DNA of 64,000 nucleotides from CAWATG01 sp963785035. GTDB lineage: Bacteria > Actinomycetota > Acidimicrobiia > IMCC26256 > CAWATG01. The position numbers and the translations under genes were made by a program. Positions 45,855-55,136 of the stretch are shown one piece after another. The notes under the pieces are model-generated. The model was not told the DNA's origin and did no database searches. It worked only from the letters and a program-made list of their open reading frames with translations. The DNA lies in the NCBI GenBank assembly GCA_963785035.1, contig CAWATG010000005.1:310001-374000 (forward strand), in the 5' to 3' direction. Position 1 is the first letter of the stretch; every line of letters starts with the position of its first letter.

Positions 45855-47045
45855 CTATTGACCCTTCGCGCGCGCGGAATGCAGACCGCCGACATACCAG
45901 AGCCCGGTCGCTCCCAACACGATCGCCAACAGGAACAAGCCGACGCGAGCGCTCATCACGCTGTTGGGAACCGCCACCGGGACGAGGGCACCGACAACCC
46001 AGACGAGCTGAAAGCGCGTCTCGAAGCGAGCGAAAGCACGACCACGTTGATGTTCGGGTCCATCGCGCTGCAACAGGCTGTCGAAGCCAACACGCCCTGC
46101 AGCGGCACCGGCAGCGATGGCAAATGCAACCATGAGTTCCGACATCCGCCCGATAGACCGCGCGCCCAACAGGGCGACAAGCGCCGGAACGAGGAGCGAC
46201 CCGGCCAATACCAGTTCCTCACGCACATGCTCACGCAACACCGGACCGCCCACAATTCCTAACAGGCCGCCAGCGCCACTCGCTATCAAGACAGCCCCGA
46301 AGAACCATGCGGGTTCGTCCGCCTCCTTGAGGGCGAACGCCAACAGGAACGTGAGAAATCCAACACCGCCGCGCACCACCGACATCGCGGTACCGGCTGC
46401 GACGATGCTCCGCGCATGAAGCACCGCCCACTCCTGTGGGGTCTCCACGGGGGCGACCCGTCGAGCCTTCGGTATTCGCATCGCCAGAGGAAAGGCGATC
46501 ATGAACATGATCCCGCCGAGTACAAGCGCGTAGCGGCCGTCAAACACGCGCAACAACAGCGCGGCGGGAAGGCCACCAACCGCGGCGCCGCCGACACCGA
46601 TGAGGGCCAGCCGGGAGTTCGCGCGAAAGAGTTCCTCTTCACCGTCGATCACCATCGGGACGAGCGCGCTCTTGGCGACGGTATGACCCTTCGCCAGTAC
46701 GAGGAAGAGGAACGCCAGGGGAAAGAGCAGGAGCCCATCGAGATGCCAAGCCATGAGGAAACACAAGACCGCTCGACCTGCGAGACCAAAGGCTATGAGC
46801 GTCCGCCGTCCGCCACGCGTGCGGTCAAGCGCCGGCCCGATCACCGGCGCTACCAGCGCAAAAGGTGCAACAGTGACCAGTAGATACAGCAGGACTTTTG
46901 GACGCGACTCGCCCGGATTGAGGGTGAAGAACAACGAGCCGGCCATGGCGACCGTGAGGCTGGCATCGCCTATCGCACTGACAGCGTGCACGATGGCGAG
47001 ACGCCGAAACGGGCTCGACTCGGTGGCGGTAGTCAGGCGGGCCAT
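45855..47045 (-). CDS. MFS transporter
   Basis: The protein has 396 residues with about twelve hydrophobic segments and the usual MFS loop features (VIGPALDRTRGGRRTLIAFG between segments 2 and 3). The N-terminal RRLAIVHAVSAIGDASLTVA and central loop place it with drug or small-molecule exporters of the MFS type. Substrate cannot be predicted. It is convergent with the zincin gene and divergent from ppk, with 86 bases before the ppk start. Confidence 0.85.
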   Translation of the reverse strand: MARLTTATESSPFRRLAIVHAVSAIGDASLTVAMAGSLFFTLNPGESRPKVLLYLLVTVAPFALVAPVIGPALDRTRGGRRTLIAFGLAGRAVLCFLMAWHLDGLLLFPLAFLFLVLAKGHTVAKSALVPMVIDGEEELFRANSRLALIGVGGAAVGGLPAALLLRVFDGRYALVLGGIMFMIAFPLAMRIPKARRVAPVETPQEWAVLHARSIVAAGTAMSVVRGGVGFLTFLLAFALKEADEPAWFFGAVLIASGAGGLLGIVGGPVLREHVREELVLAGSLLVPALVALLGARSIGRMSELMVAFAIAAGAAAGRVGFDSLLQRDGPEHQRGRAFARFETRFQLVWVVGALVPVAVPNSVMSARVGLFLLAIVLGATGLWYVGGLHSARAKGQ

Positions 47046-47131
47046 GCCGACCGGAGGTTACCGCCCATCGTTGGGCAACGCGCCCTAAGATCGCTCAGGG
47101 CACGAAGCTCGGTAGTCGATACCCTTTTCGC

Positions 47132-49278
47132 ATGGCGATCTCCGAGTCTCCCCACACGACCGGTACCGAACTGGTGATACCGCATCAAGTTGGGCAAAGC
47201 GTTACACCCGAGAGCGCCGAGCGCTTTCTCAATCGCGAGCTGTCGTGGCTCGATTTCAACGCTCGCGTGCTCGCCCTCGCCGAGGACCAAACCCAGCCGG
47301 TCCTCGAGCGCGCGAAGTACTTGGCAATTTTCAGCCAGAACCTCGACGAATTCTTCCAAGTCCGCGTCTCCGGATTGATGGAGCAGATCGTAGCCAAGGT
47401 GCGCGGGCTCTCTCCCGACGGTCTTGATCCAAACGAGCAGCTCAGCGAGATTCGTTCGCGCGTTTCCGAGCTGACGGCGCGCCAGAGCACCGTGTTCCGC
47501 ACACAGATCGTTCCGGAACTCGACGCAGCCGGGATCGAGTTCGTGCAAGCCGAAACGCTCGACGCGGCCGACCGCGCCTACCTGCTCGACGTGTTCGTCG
47601 ATCAGATCTTTCCGGTCCTCACGCCACTTGCCGTCGATCCCGCGCACCCCTTTCCATATATCTCGAATCTTTCCCTCAACCTTGCGGTCGTTGTCCGCGA
47701 CCCCGAAAGCACCGAAGAACGCTTCGCTCGCGTCAAAGTCCCGCCGCTGCTGCCTCGCTTCATCATGCTGCGCGACGGCCAACATGCCGCACCCATCGAA
47801 CAGGTCATCGCGTTGCATCTCGACCACCTGTTCCCCGGGATGGAAATCGTCGGCCACCACCCATTCAGAGTCACGCGCGATGCCGACTTCGAGTTGGACG
47901 ACGACGCCGACGACCTCCTCGAGGCGATCGAATTCGTACTCCGACAGCGCACGAAGTACGGGGAGGTGGTGCGCCTCGAAGTCGACACCACAATGACCGG
48001 CAGGCGCGCTCGATCTCCTCGTCCGCGAACTCGACCTGTCGCCCGGCGATGTGTACGTCGTGGACGGACTCCTCGACCTGGGCGGACTCTGGGCGCTCCA
48101 CACGCTCGAGCGTCCGGATCTCAAGAACAGTGCCTGGACACCGCAGACCCAACCAGTATTGGCACGGACCGAACCCCCTCCGGACTTCTTTCGGGTACTC
48201 GAAGCCGGCGACGTCCTGGTACATCACCCGTACGACTCGTTTTCGACGTCGGTCGAGGCGTTCATCGAACAGGCCGCGCGCGACCCCAAAGTCCTCGCGA
48301 TCAAACAAACGCTGTACCGCACCGGTGGCACCACCAGCCGTCTCGTGCAGTCGCTCCGGCGCGCCGCAGAGTCCGGAAAGCAGGTCGTGGTCGTTGTCGA
48401 GCTCCAGGCGCGTTTCGACGAGGAGGGCAATATCGAACGAGCGCGCGTGCTCGAAAAAGCCGGCGCGCATGTCGTCTACGGACTAGTCGGCTTGAAGACG
48501 CACGCAAAGATCATCCTGGTGGTTCGACAAGAAGCGACAGGAATTCGCCGCTATTGCCACGTCGGTACCGGGAACTACAACCCCCACACCGCTCACATCT
48601 ATGAAGACATCGGGCTCTTCTCTGCCGACCCAGATCTCGGCGCCGATCTCACCGAGCTGTTCAACCACCTCACCGGATACGGCCGCCAGAAGCAAATACC
48701 GACGGCTCCTGGTCGCACCCGGCGGACTGCGGACGGCTCTCCTCGATGAAATCGCGCGTGAGGCCCATCCCGATGGGCGCATCCTCATGAAGATGAACAG
48801 CCTCGTCGACCCTGCGATGATCGACGCGCTGTACCGAGCCTCTGAAGCAGGTGCAGACATCGACCTCATCGTTCGAGGCGTGTGTTGTTTACGTCCTGGC
48901 TTGCCAGGTCTTTCCGAGGGGATTCGGGTACGTTCGATCCTCGGTAGGTTCCTCGAGCACTCCCGAGTATTCCGGTTCGGCGCAGACCCCTCCACCAACC
49001 GGTACTACTTCGGCTCCGCCGACCTCATGCCTCGGAACCTCGATCGTCGCGTCGAAGCAGTCGTTCCCGTCACGGATCCACACCTCCGATCGCGCATCGA
49101 CGAGATGCTCCTCCTCGAACTCGCCGACGATGTTCTGGCCTGGGAACTCGCCCCGGATGGCGTCTGGCACAAGGCACCGACCGTGGTGAATGTCGATTCA
49201 CAAGAACGACTGCAGGCACTGGCCGTGAATCGGGCCCACGGCATCCGTACGGGCGAGACACGCCTTGGCGCGCTCTAG
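47132..49278 (+). CDS. ppk: polyphosphate kinase PPK1 (two frameshifts)
   Basis: The gene spans three frames. 47132 to about 47995 encodes the N and head domains (FLNRELSWLDFNARVLALA, YLAIFSQNLDEFFQVRVSG). About 47995-48695 encodes VLVHHPYDSFSTSVEAFIEQ, IKQTLYRTGG and the catalytic His loop LKTHAKIILVVR. About 48695-49278 encodes the second phospholipase D-like domain (ILMKMNSLVDPAMIDALY, RYYFGSADLMPRNLDRRVE). The corrected length of about 714 residues is normal for PPK1, which makes polyphosphate from ATP. All key residues survive in one or other frame, so the shifts near 47995 and 48695 look like sequence errors. It precedes Nudix and phosphatase genes, as ppk precedes mutT1 in mycobacteria. 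Confidence 0.9.
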
Positions 49279-49303
49279 AACACACGAGAGTGACGTGGCA
49301 GGA

Positions 49304-49729
49304 ATGTCGCACATCCGCGCTGCAGGTGGCGTTGTTCGACGTCTGACTTCCGAGTTCGGCTGCCTCCTTGCCCTGGTGCATCGCCCCCGCTACGACGATT
49401 GGAGCCTTCCGAAGGGAAAGCTCGATCCTGGCGAGGAACTGAGCGACGCGGCGCTGCGCGAGGTGCTCGAGGAGACAGGCCTCGTCTGCCGGCTTGGTCC
49501 TGAATGCGGTTCGGTTCGCTATCGGGATCGCTTGGACCGTCCAAAGACGGCCGTGTATTTCTTGATGGACGTCGTCGAAGAATCAAGCGACCACCGTGTT
49601 CCCAATGACGAGGTCGACGAGTTGCGCTGGTGCTCGCCCCAAGAGGCGGTCGAACTCTTGACCTATCCGCACGACCAGGACCTGATCGCCAACCTGCGAC
49701 CCGAAGCCATAGGGACTGAGCCGGTATGA
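49304..49729 (+). CDS. Nudix hydrolase, MutT1 N-terminal-domain-like
   Basis: The protein has 141 residues from the ATG at 49304. The frame is open upstream to a TTG at 49265 that overlaps the end of ppk. The Nudix box is complete (GKLDPGEELSDAALREVLEE, then TGL). The N-terminal HIRAAGGVVRR and PRYDDWSLPKGK match the Nudix part of mycobacterial MutT1, which hydrolyses 8-oxo-dGTP and diadenosine polyphosphates. The stop overlaps the start of the histidine-phosphatase gene by four bases (ATGA). Confidence 0.9.
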   Translation: MSHIRAAGGVVRRLTSEFGCLLALVHRPRYDDWSLPKGKLDPGEELSDAALREVLEETGLVCRLGPECGSVRYRDRLDRPKTAVYFLMDVVEESSDHRVPNDEVDELRWCSPQEAVELLTYPHDQDLIANLRPEAIGTEPV

Positions 49730-50190
49730 CAACCGTCCACCTCATTCGTCATGCGAGCGCCGGAAGCCGCTCGCACTGGCACGACGATGATGAGCTTCGT
49801 CCGCTGACAGACAAGGGCCGCCGCCAAGCCAAGGCACTCGCCACCGTTGTCAATGACGGCACCGTCACGCGAATCATGTCGAGCGAATTCGTGCGCTGCG
49901 TCGAGACGCTTGCGCCACTCGCAGATGTCACCGGGCTGCAAACCGAGATCCACGACGCTCTACGCGAAGGCGCCTCTCTGACCGGCACCATGAAACTGAT
50001 CGAAGCCGAACACAGCGGAACGACCGTCATCTGCAGTCACGGCGACGTCATCGGCGGCGTGATCGACCACCTTGCACGTGCGGGTGTCGATATCGATCCC
50101 CACGGGGGATTGCAGAAAGCTTCTCGCTGGGTTTTGGACGTCCGCTCAGGTTCGGTGATCTCGGCGACGTATGTCGCGCCTCCGGCCTGA
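49726..50190 (+). CDS. histidine phosphatase (RHG family), MutT1 C-terminal-domain-like
   Basis: The protein has 154 residues. The RHG signature is HLIRHASAGS at the N terminus, and the second catalytic His is in VICSHGDVIGG. In mycobacterial MutT1 a domain of this type is fused to the Nudix domain. Here it is a separate gene translationally coupled to the Nudix gene. It probably completes nucleotide sanitation by hydrolysing the diphosphate product. SixA-like protein-phosphatase activity is an alternative. Confidence 0.9.
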   Translation: MTTVHLIRHASAGSRSHWHDDDELRPLTDKGRRQAKALATVVNDGTVTRIMSSEFVRCVETLAPLADVTGLQTEIHDALREGASLTGTMKLIEAEHSGTTVICSHGDVIGGVIDHLARAGVDIDPHGGLQKASRWVLDVRSGSVISATYVAPPA

Positions 50191-50203
50191 CGGGTCAGCA
50201 GAG

Positions 50204-51316
50204 CTACTCCGGCGGAGGATTGAGCTGAAGCTGTTCGGGTGTCAGCGTCGTCGTCGTGTAGTCACGCCAATCGTTGCCTGCGAGCTTGAATCGTCCAATG
50301 CTGGCGCCGAGATTGTTCGGCCAGGCTGCGCTGAGGTCGGCCCAATAGTCGATACCGGCACCGACCAGGAGACGCTGGGACCAAAACGACCGGTCATCAG
50401 GGCCAGCTGGATTGTCAAGGATGAGTCGCGCCTGGAACGAGCCGTACATTCCGGCGATGTCATTGGGATCGAGTACGCCCCGAGGACTCCAGAAGTGCCA
50501 GGCGTGCCGACCGGTGCCGAAGTCCAACCTGCCGCTGACACCCTCGAGCTCCCCACGGACGTTCATCGGCCATGACACGTCGCCGGAAAAATCTTCCCGA
50601 AATGCTCCCCCCGGTTGCGTTCCGTCCGCGACGAGGACCCACCGACCGGTGCTCTTCGAAAGGAGCCAGGTCTTCGTCGCGCGCACCTGGACACGCGTGT
50701 TGCTGCGCGCTGGGTCCTCTGTCGTGCCGCGGTCAACAAAGACAACACCCCACGTCGTGGCAGCACGCATACCACCGGCGTCGTTGCCTGATTGGATGAC
50801 CGGCCCAAGCTGCCAGTCATATCCGTCCGGCAATGGTTTGACACCTTCGTCGGGAAGCGCCTGGTCCGCAATTGCGTTCTGAATGCGCGCGAGGGCACGC
50901 GAATACCAGTCGGCCAACCGCGCTCGGATACGACTGGTGGAACTTCGGGCGGCGTCTGCTGGCGGCGAATCGTCGAGCGGCCCCGGTGACGATGACACCT
51001 GCGTGAGTGGCAACGTTGTCGTGGTAGGCGCAACACTCGGCGCCGGCGCGGCGAAAACCGGCGTGAGTGCTGGCGTGACTGGCGGCGCCGGAGTGACGGG
51101 CACGTCCGTGCTTGGAATCGATTTGGTGGCGGTTCCCAACGGTGTCGCATCGTTCGGAATCTTTTCGTGCGTCCGCGTGAACATCGAGAACGGTCCGACT
51201 GCGACCATCGCCGTCGAACAGAAGCCCACGAGGCCGACAATCCGTCGTCTTCGGCCCCGGCGTCGGGCGCTGCGAGAACAGCCGACGCCGGTGATGCTGC
51301 GCTTCCGGAACACCAT
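50204..51316 (-). CDS. secreted protein of unrecognised family, copy 2
   Basis: The protein has 370 residues from the ATG at 51316, which follows GAGGTGG; the frame is open to 51412. After a basic N terminus (RRRGRRRRIVGLVGFC) and a signal-like hydrophobic segment there is a Pro/Thr-rich linker (SVAPTTTTLPLTQ). The C-terminal domain is homologous to that at 41893: GYDWQLGPVIQSGND, WLLSKSTGRW, REDFSGDV, AWHFWSPRG, MYGSFQARLIL, WPNNLGASIGRFKL. Only the linker differs greatly, lacking the long Thr repeats. Function is unknown. It is convergent with the phosphatase gene. Confidence 0.8.
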   Translation of the reverse strand: MVFRKRSITGVGCSRSARRRGRRRRIVGLVGFCSTAMVAVGPFSMFTRTHEKIPNDATPLGTATKSIPSTDVPVTPAPPVTPALTPVFAAPAPSVAPTTTTLPLTQVSSSPGPLDDSPPADAARSSTSRIRARLADWYSRALARIQNAIADQALPDEGVKPLPDGYDWQLGPVIQSGNDAGGMRAATTWGVVFVDRGTTEDPARSNTRVQVRATKTWLLSKSTGRWVLVADGTQPGGAFREDFSGDVSWPMNVRGELEGVSGRLDFGTGRHAWHFWSPRGVLDPNDIAGMYGSFQARLILDNPAGPDDRSFWSQRLLVGAGIDYWADLSAAWPNNLGASIGRFKLAGNDWRDYTTTTLTPEQLQLNPPPE

Positions 51317-51412
51317 TCCACCTCGGGGGTCGCCAACAGGAGCCGCGTTCAGCGATACGACGGTCTCGTCCAGAGCAACGCGGTGCATCGCATCTGAAAG
51401 CTGGCGAACCAT

Positions 51413-51617
51413 CGTGAGTTGCCGAACCCTACACGGAACGGATGTTCCTGCGCTCTTTCGACGTTCTCGGGCGTTTCAGGCTCGATCCGTGCTCTATCCG
51501 TGCATACAACTGAGTCCCCCGATATCGGGCGCATCTCCCCAGGTCGGAGCCCCATGAACTCGCGATGGGGTCATATGCCGCCCGACGTCGCATCGATCGT
51601 CCAGTTAGCCTCCGCTC
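51413..51617. other. intergenic region between divergent genes
   Basis: About 200 bases separate the secreted-protein gene (minus strand) from surE (plus strand). Promoters for both are expected here. I see no gene, repeat or clear regulatory motif. Confidence 0.4.
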
Positions 51618-52404
51618 ATGCGCGTACTCGTAACGAACGACGATGGGGTCGACAGCGCCGGAATTCGCGCGCTTGCCGTCGCGCTCCATGCACACGGCCA
51701 CGACATCCTCGTCGTCGCACCAGATCGCGACCGCAGCGGCGCCAGTGCGGCCATCGGCCCGCTGCATCGTCTGGATTCCCTCCCCGTCGCCGAACACACT
51801 TGGCCCGAGCTACCGGACGTGCGGGTCTCCGCGATCGACGCGCCTCCGGCGACCGCAGTCTTCGTGGCGTGCCTCGGCGGGTTCGGTCAACCCCCTGACG
51901 CCATCGCATCCGGCATCAATCCCGGCGCCAACGTCGGGCACCTGGTCCTGCATTCGGGAACGGTCGGCGCAGCACTCACCGGCGCAGGCCTCGGCATCCC
52001 TGGCATTGCCGTCAGTCTCGCAATTCGCGATCAGCCAGCGATGTATGAACCAGCAGCGACATTGGCGGGCTTCGCGCTCGACTGGGTCGTTGCACCACGG
52101 TCGCACAACACGCATCCACCCGTCCTCAGTCTGAACGTCCCGAACCTCCCCTTGGACAGAGATCGCGGGCATTCGCGAGGCACGCCTTGCCGCCTTCGGC
52201 GAAGCATGGGTTGCGATGTCCGCCACACGGGAAGGCGGAGATCTGAAACTCGAGTTCAAGGGGCAGGCTTCCGAGCCCGAACCCGGGACGGATCGTGCGT
52301 TCCTTCGCGATGGCTTCGCGACGGTGACTGCTCTCATGAGCGTCGAATCGACGCCGGCACCTGGCGCTGCAGATCACATTGAAACGCGATACACGCGTGC
52401 GTAG
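51618..52404 (+). CDS. surE: 5'-nucleotidase SurE (frameshifted)
   Basis: The N-terminal signature MRVLVTNDDGVDSAGIRALA contains the metal-binding Asp pair. Other SurE features are VVAPDRDRSGASAAIG, IASGINPGANVGHLVLHSGT and GTVGAALTGAGLGIPGIAVS. The first frame continues past about 52165 in non-homologous sequence. The correct C-terminal part (IREARLAAFGEAWV through DGFATVTALMSVES) lies in the adjacent frame and ends at 52404. The corrected length of about 261 residues is normal. SurE removes phosphate from nucleoside monophosphates and short polyphosphates, which fits the ppk neighbourhood. Confidence 0.88.
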
Positions 52405-52467
52405 ACGGGTGCATCGTCGCGTAGACTCCTCCCGACAGGTCCGTTGCTCGTCGCGCGAGGAGTCCCC

Positions 52468-52932
52468 GTGAGCGTTGAAGTCGGTTCGGCCGCACCCACC
52501 TTCACCTTGAAAGACCAGGAAGGCAACGAGGTCTCTCTCGCCGACTACCGCGACAAGAACAACGTTGTCGTCGTGTTCTACCCATTCACCTTCACGGGCG
52601 TGTGCGAGGGTGAATTGTGCGAAATTCGTGACGACCCATCTGCGTATGACTCCTCCGATGCGGTCGTCTTGGCGATCTCGTGCGATACGCGTCACGCTCA
52701 GAAGATGTGGTCCGAGCAGCAGGGCTTCAAGTTCCCGGTGCTGAGCGACTTCTGGCCCCACGGTGACGTCGCCAAGGCATATGGCGTCTTCAATGACACA
52801 CTCGGATGCGCGAACCGCGCGACCTTCGTCATCGACAAGGCAGGCAAGGTCGCGGCAACCTTCGCATCGCCGAACCTCGGAACCCCCCGGGACAAGGCCC
52901 TCTACACAGCGGCGCTCGCCGAACTTTCCTGA
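52468..52932 (+). CDS. peroxiredoxin, AhpE-like
   Basis: The protein has 154 residues from the GTG at 52468, after a GCGAGGAG ribosome-binding site. An upstream TTG at 52444 is less likely. The peroxidatic Cys lies in the motif FYPFTFTGVCEGELC, with conserved Pro, Thr and Cys. A catalytic Arg is expected in the NRATFVIDKAGKV region. Length and motif fit the one-Cys AhpE/thiol-peroxidase group of actinobacteria. It reduces peroxides in the cytoplasm. A second Cys four residues after the peroxidatic Cys is unusual and could act in resolution. Confidence 0.92.
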   Translation: MSVEVGSAAPTFTLKDQEGNEVSLADYRDKNNVVVVFYPFTFTGVCEGELCEIRDDPSAYDSSDAVVLAISCDTRHAQKMWSEQQGFKFPVLSDFWPHGDVAKAYGVFNDTLGCANRATFVIDKAGKVAATFASPNLGTPRDKALYTAALAELS

Positions 52933-52975
52933 CTACCCTGCCCGTCGTGAACACGTCCCCGATGAGATCGTCACC

Positions 52976-53308
52976 ATGAAGTTCTCCGACATGCTGGGAA
53001 GCGACAGCGACGAAGGGGGTGACAACGAGGACGACGCGGACTACAGCGACGAGGACACCACGCCCGGCGCTGGGTCCGACGAACGCACCGCTTTCGATGA
53101 GCCGGAGCATGCGGTAATTCCGGCTGAGGCCCTGCCGGATGACGTGTTTTCGGCGTTGCTTGCCGAAGCAGACGAGGTCCACGTCGAAGGCGGATCCGCT
53201 ATCGACGAAGTTGCAACACCGCCGAGCGCGCCTCGCACCTCGGCGGAGATCATGTCGACCCCGGTCAACGACACCCTGCTGCCGAGTCGCAAACCCAAGC
53301 GTCGCTAG
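52976..53308 (+). CDS. small acidic protein of unknown function
   Basis: The protein has 110 residues from the ATG at 52976. The first half is very acidic (SDEGGDNEDDADYSDEDTTP), and a possible helix follows (LPDDVFSALLAEADEVHVEG). The end is basic (RKPKRR). There is no signal or membrane segment. It lies between the peroxiredoxin gene and the convergent regX3-like gene. The charge pattern suggests an unstructured or binding protein. The frame is open upstream, but that stretch is antisense-like in composition. Confidence 0.6.
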   Translation: MKFSDMLGSDSDEGGDNEDDADYSDEDTTPGAGSDERTAFDEPEHAVIPAEALPDDVFSALLAEADEVHVEGGSAIDEVATPPSAPRTSAEIMSTPVNDTLLPSRKPKRR

Positions 53309-53332
53309 CGCCGGGAACCTCGCCGGGAAGCG

Positions 53333-54043
53333 TCACCTGGCATCGGCTTTTTCGTAGCGGTAGCCAACCCCTCGCACGGTGACAATTCTGGTCGGATTGG
53401 CAGGGTCCTGCTCAACCTTCGAGCGCAGACGCTTGACGTGTACGTCGAGCGTCTTGGTGTCCCCGTAGTAGTTGGGTCCCCATACGCGGTCGATGAGCAC
53501 ATCACGCGTCAGGACCCGCCCAGCGTTGGCCAACAACATCTCGAGAAGCTCGTATTCCTTGCGTGGCATCGGCACCAACGAGTCCCGCACATGAACCTCA
53601 TGGCGACCCGCATCGAGCCGGACCTCGCCGACAACCAGGAGATCCTCGGCCTCGACAACAGTGCTTTCCTCGACCGGAACACGCCGCAAGGCGGCACGCA
53701 CCCGAGCCACAAGCTCGCGGAGGCGGAACGGCTTGGCGATGTAGTCGTCGGCACCGACTTCAAGACCTACGACCGCATCGATCTCGGAGTTTCGTGCTGT
53801 GACCATGATGATGGGCACCCTCGAACGTGAACGAATCTCACGGCAGACGTCGATACCGGTCATCTTCGGCAACATCACATCGAGCAGGACAAGTGCCGGC
53901 CGCGAGGAATCAAAACGCTGGAGCGCCTCGATGCCGTCGGCCGCAACCTCGACCGCAAAACCCTCGCGCCGTAAGGCAACGGCGAGAGCCTCGCGGTAGG
54001 ACTGCTCGTCGTCGACAATGAGGATCGTGACTGGCTCAGACAT
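53333..54043 (-). CDS. regX3: OmpR/PhoB-type response regulator, RegX3-like
   Basis: The protein has 236 residues from the ATG at 54043, which overlaps the kinase stop. The receiver domain is intact: acidic pair in TILIVDDEQ, phospho-Asp in LVLLDVMLPKMTG, Thr in IIMVTARN, Lys in YIAKPF. The winged-helix domain contains MPRKEYELLEMLLANAGRVL and KTLDVHVKRLRSKVE. It matches the RegX3/PhoB group that controls phosphate genes. It is encoded immediately downstream of pstB and the cognate kinase, so the system probably controls its own operon. Confidence 0.9.
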   Translation of the reverse strand: MSEPVTILIVDDEQSYREALAVALRREGFAVEVAADGIEALQRFDSSRPALVLLDVMLPKMTGIDVCREIRSRSRVPIIMVTARNSEIDAVVGLEVGADDYIAKPFRLRELVARVRAALRRVPVEESTVVEAEDLLVVGEVRLDAGRHEVHVRDSLVPMPRKEYELLEMLLANAGRVLTRDVLIDRVWGPNYYGDTKTLDVHVKRLRSKVEQDPANPTRIVTVRGVGYRYEKADAR

Positions 54044-55106
54044 CTCGTCTCCTAGGCAACACAAGGCGGAAGGTCGATCCTTCGCCTTCCAGCGATTCCA
54101 CCGTGACCGTTCCACCGTGCGCCTCTGCGACATGACGGACGATCGCAAGTCCAAGACCCGTACCGCCCGTCGAGCGACTACGCGCCCGATCGACGCGGTA
54201 GAACCGCTCAAAGATTCGCTCGAGATCCTCGCTCGGAATCCCCATGCCATGGTCACTGACCTCGATAACCACGGCATCACCATCCGAAACGGCTCGTAGC
54301 TCGACGCGACGGCCTGCTTCGGAATACTTCACTGCGTTGTCCAGCAGGTTCGCGACCGCACTCGTGACAAGCCGGCTGTCGGCCTCGATCACCAGATCGG
54401 AACCGAGGTCCTTCGAGTCGATCAGGATTTCGTGCATCGCCGCCGCTGAACGAACTCGATCGACCGCCGAGCGCAGAACCGTCGATACCTGGACGGGCGC
54501 ACGCTGTCGAAGCTCCTCACCCTCGATCAGGCTGAGGTCGAGGAGGTCGGCAATGATCCTCTCCAATCGCTCCGCTTCGCGTAGCACCTGTACTGTCAGC
54601 CGGCGCGATTCCTCAGGGTCACGGGAATCCGCGAGCGTCTCGGCAAGCAGCGCCAGAGCACCGACAGGTGTCTTCAGCTCATGGCTGACGTTGGCGACAA
54701 AATCGCGTCGCACATTCTCGACGCGACGAGCTTCGGAGATGTTGCGCACAAATGCTGCGGCGCCGAAAAGCTCACCACCGACCTGCAACGGCGAGGCTCG
54801 AACGTACAGCACCTCACGCGGAGGTCCGAACAGATCCAATTCACGCGCTTGGGACTCGCCCTCGAGCGCCAACCAGATGAGTTCGTTGATCGCCCGTTCG
54901 ACAATCGCATCGGAATGCCGGGCCCCTGAAAACCGTGCGGCTGCTTCATTACCGAACACCTGTACGCCGGTTGCATCGACCACGACGACGCCATCGTCGA
55001 CCTGCTCCAGAACAGCGAACATCCGGTCCCGGCCCGACCGCGCACCCGCCAACTCGGTCAGCGCCTTCTCGAGATCCTTCTCGGTCCGTGACGTGACCCT
55101 ACTCAT
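54036..55106 (-). CDS. senX3: sensor histidine kinase, SenX3/PhoR-like, without membrane segments
   Basis: The protein has 356 residues. A short coiled start and a PAS domain (GVVVVDATGVQVFGNEAAAR) lead into the dimerisation domain with phospho-acceptor FVANVSHELKTPVGALALL. The ATPase domain has the N box (LLDNAVKYSEAG), G1 box (DHGMGIP) and G2 box (GGTGLGLAIVRHVAE). Unlike mycobacterial SenX3 there are no N-terminal transmembrane segments, and only 30 bases separate it from pstB. Sensing through PhoU and the Pst complex at the membrane is therefore likely. The stop overlaps the regulator start. Confidence 0.9.
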   Translation of the reverse strand: MSRVTSRTEKDLEKALTELAGARSGRDRMFAVLEQVDDGVVVVDATGVQVFGNEAAARFSGARHSDAIVERAINELIWLALEGESQARELDLFGPPREVLYVRASPLQVGGELFGAAAFVRNISEARRVENVRRDFVANVSHELKTPVGALALLAETLADSRDPEESRRLTVQVLREAERLERIIADLLDLSLIEGEELRQRAPVQVSTVLRSAVDRVRSAAAMHEILIDSKDLGSDLVIEADSRLVTSAVANLLDNAVKYSEAGRRVELRAVSDGDAVVIEVSDHGMGIPSEDLERIFERFYRVDRARSRSTGGTGLGLAIVRHVAEAHGGTVTVESLEGEGSTFRLVLPRRRDV

Positions 55107-55136
55107 TGCACACCCCTCGCCATGGTGGCATAACCG

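Noticed and set aside
47033..48124. Minus-strand open frame opposite ppk
   Set aside because: PPK1 motifs are unmistakable on the plus strand, and the antisense product has no recognisable feature.
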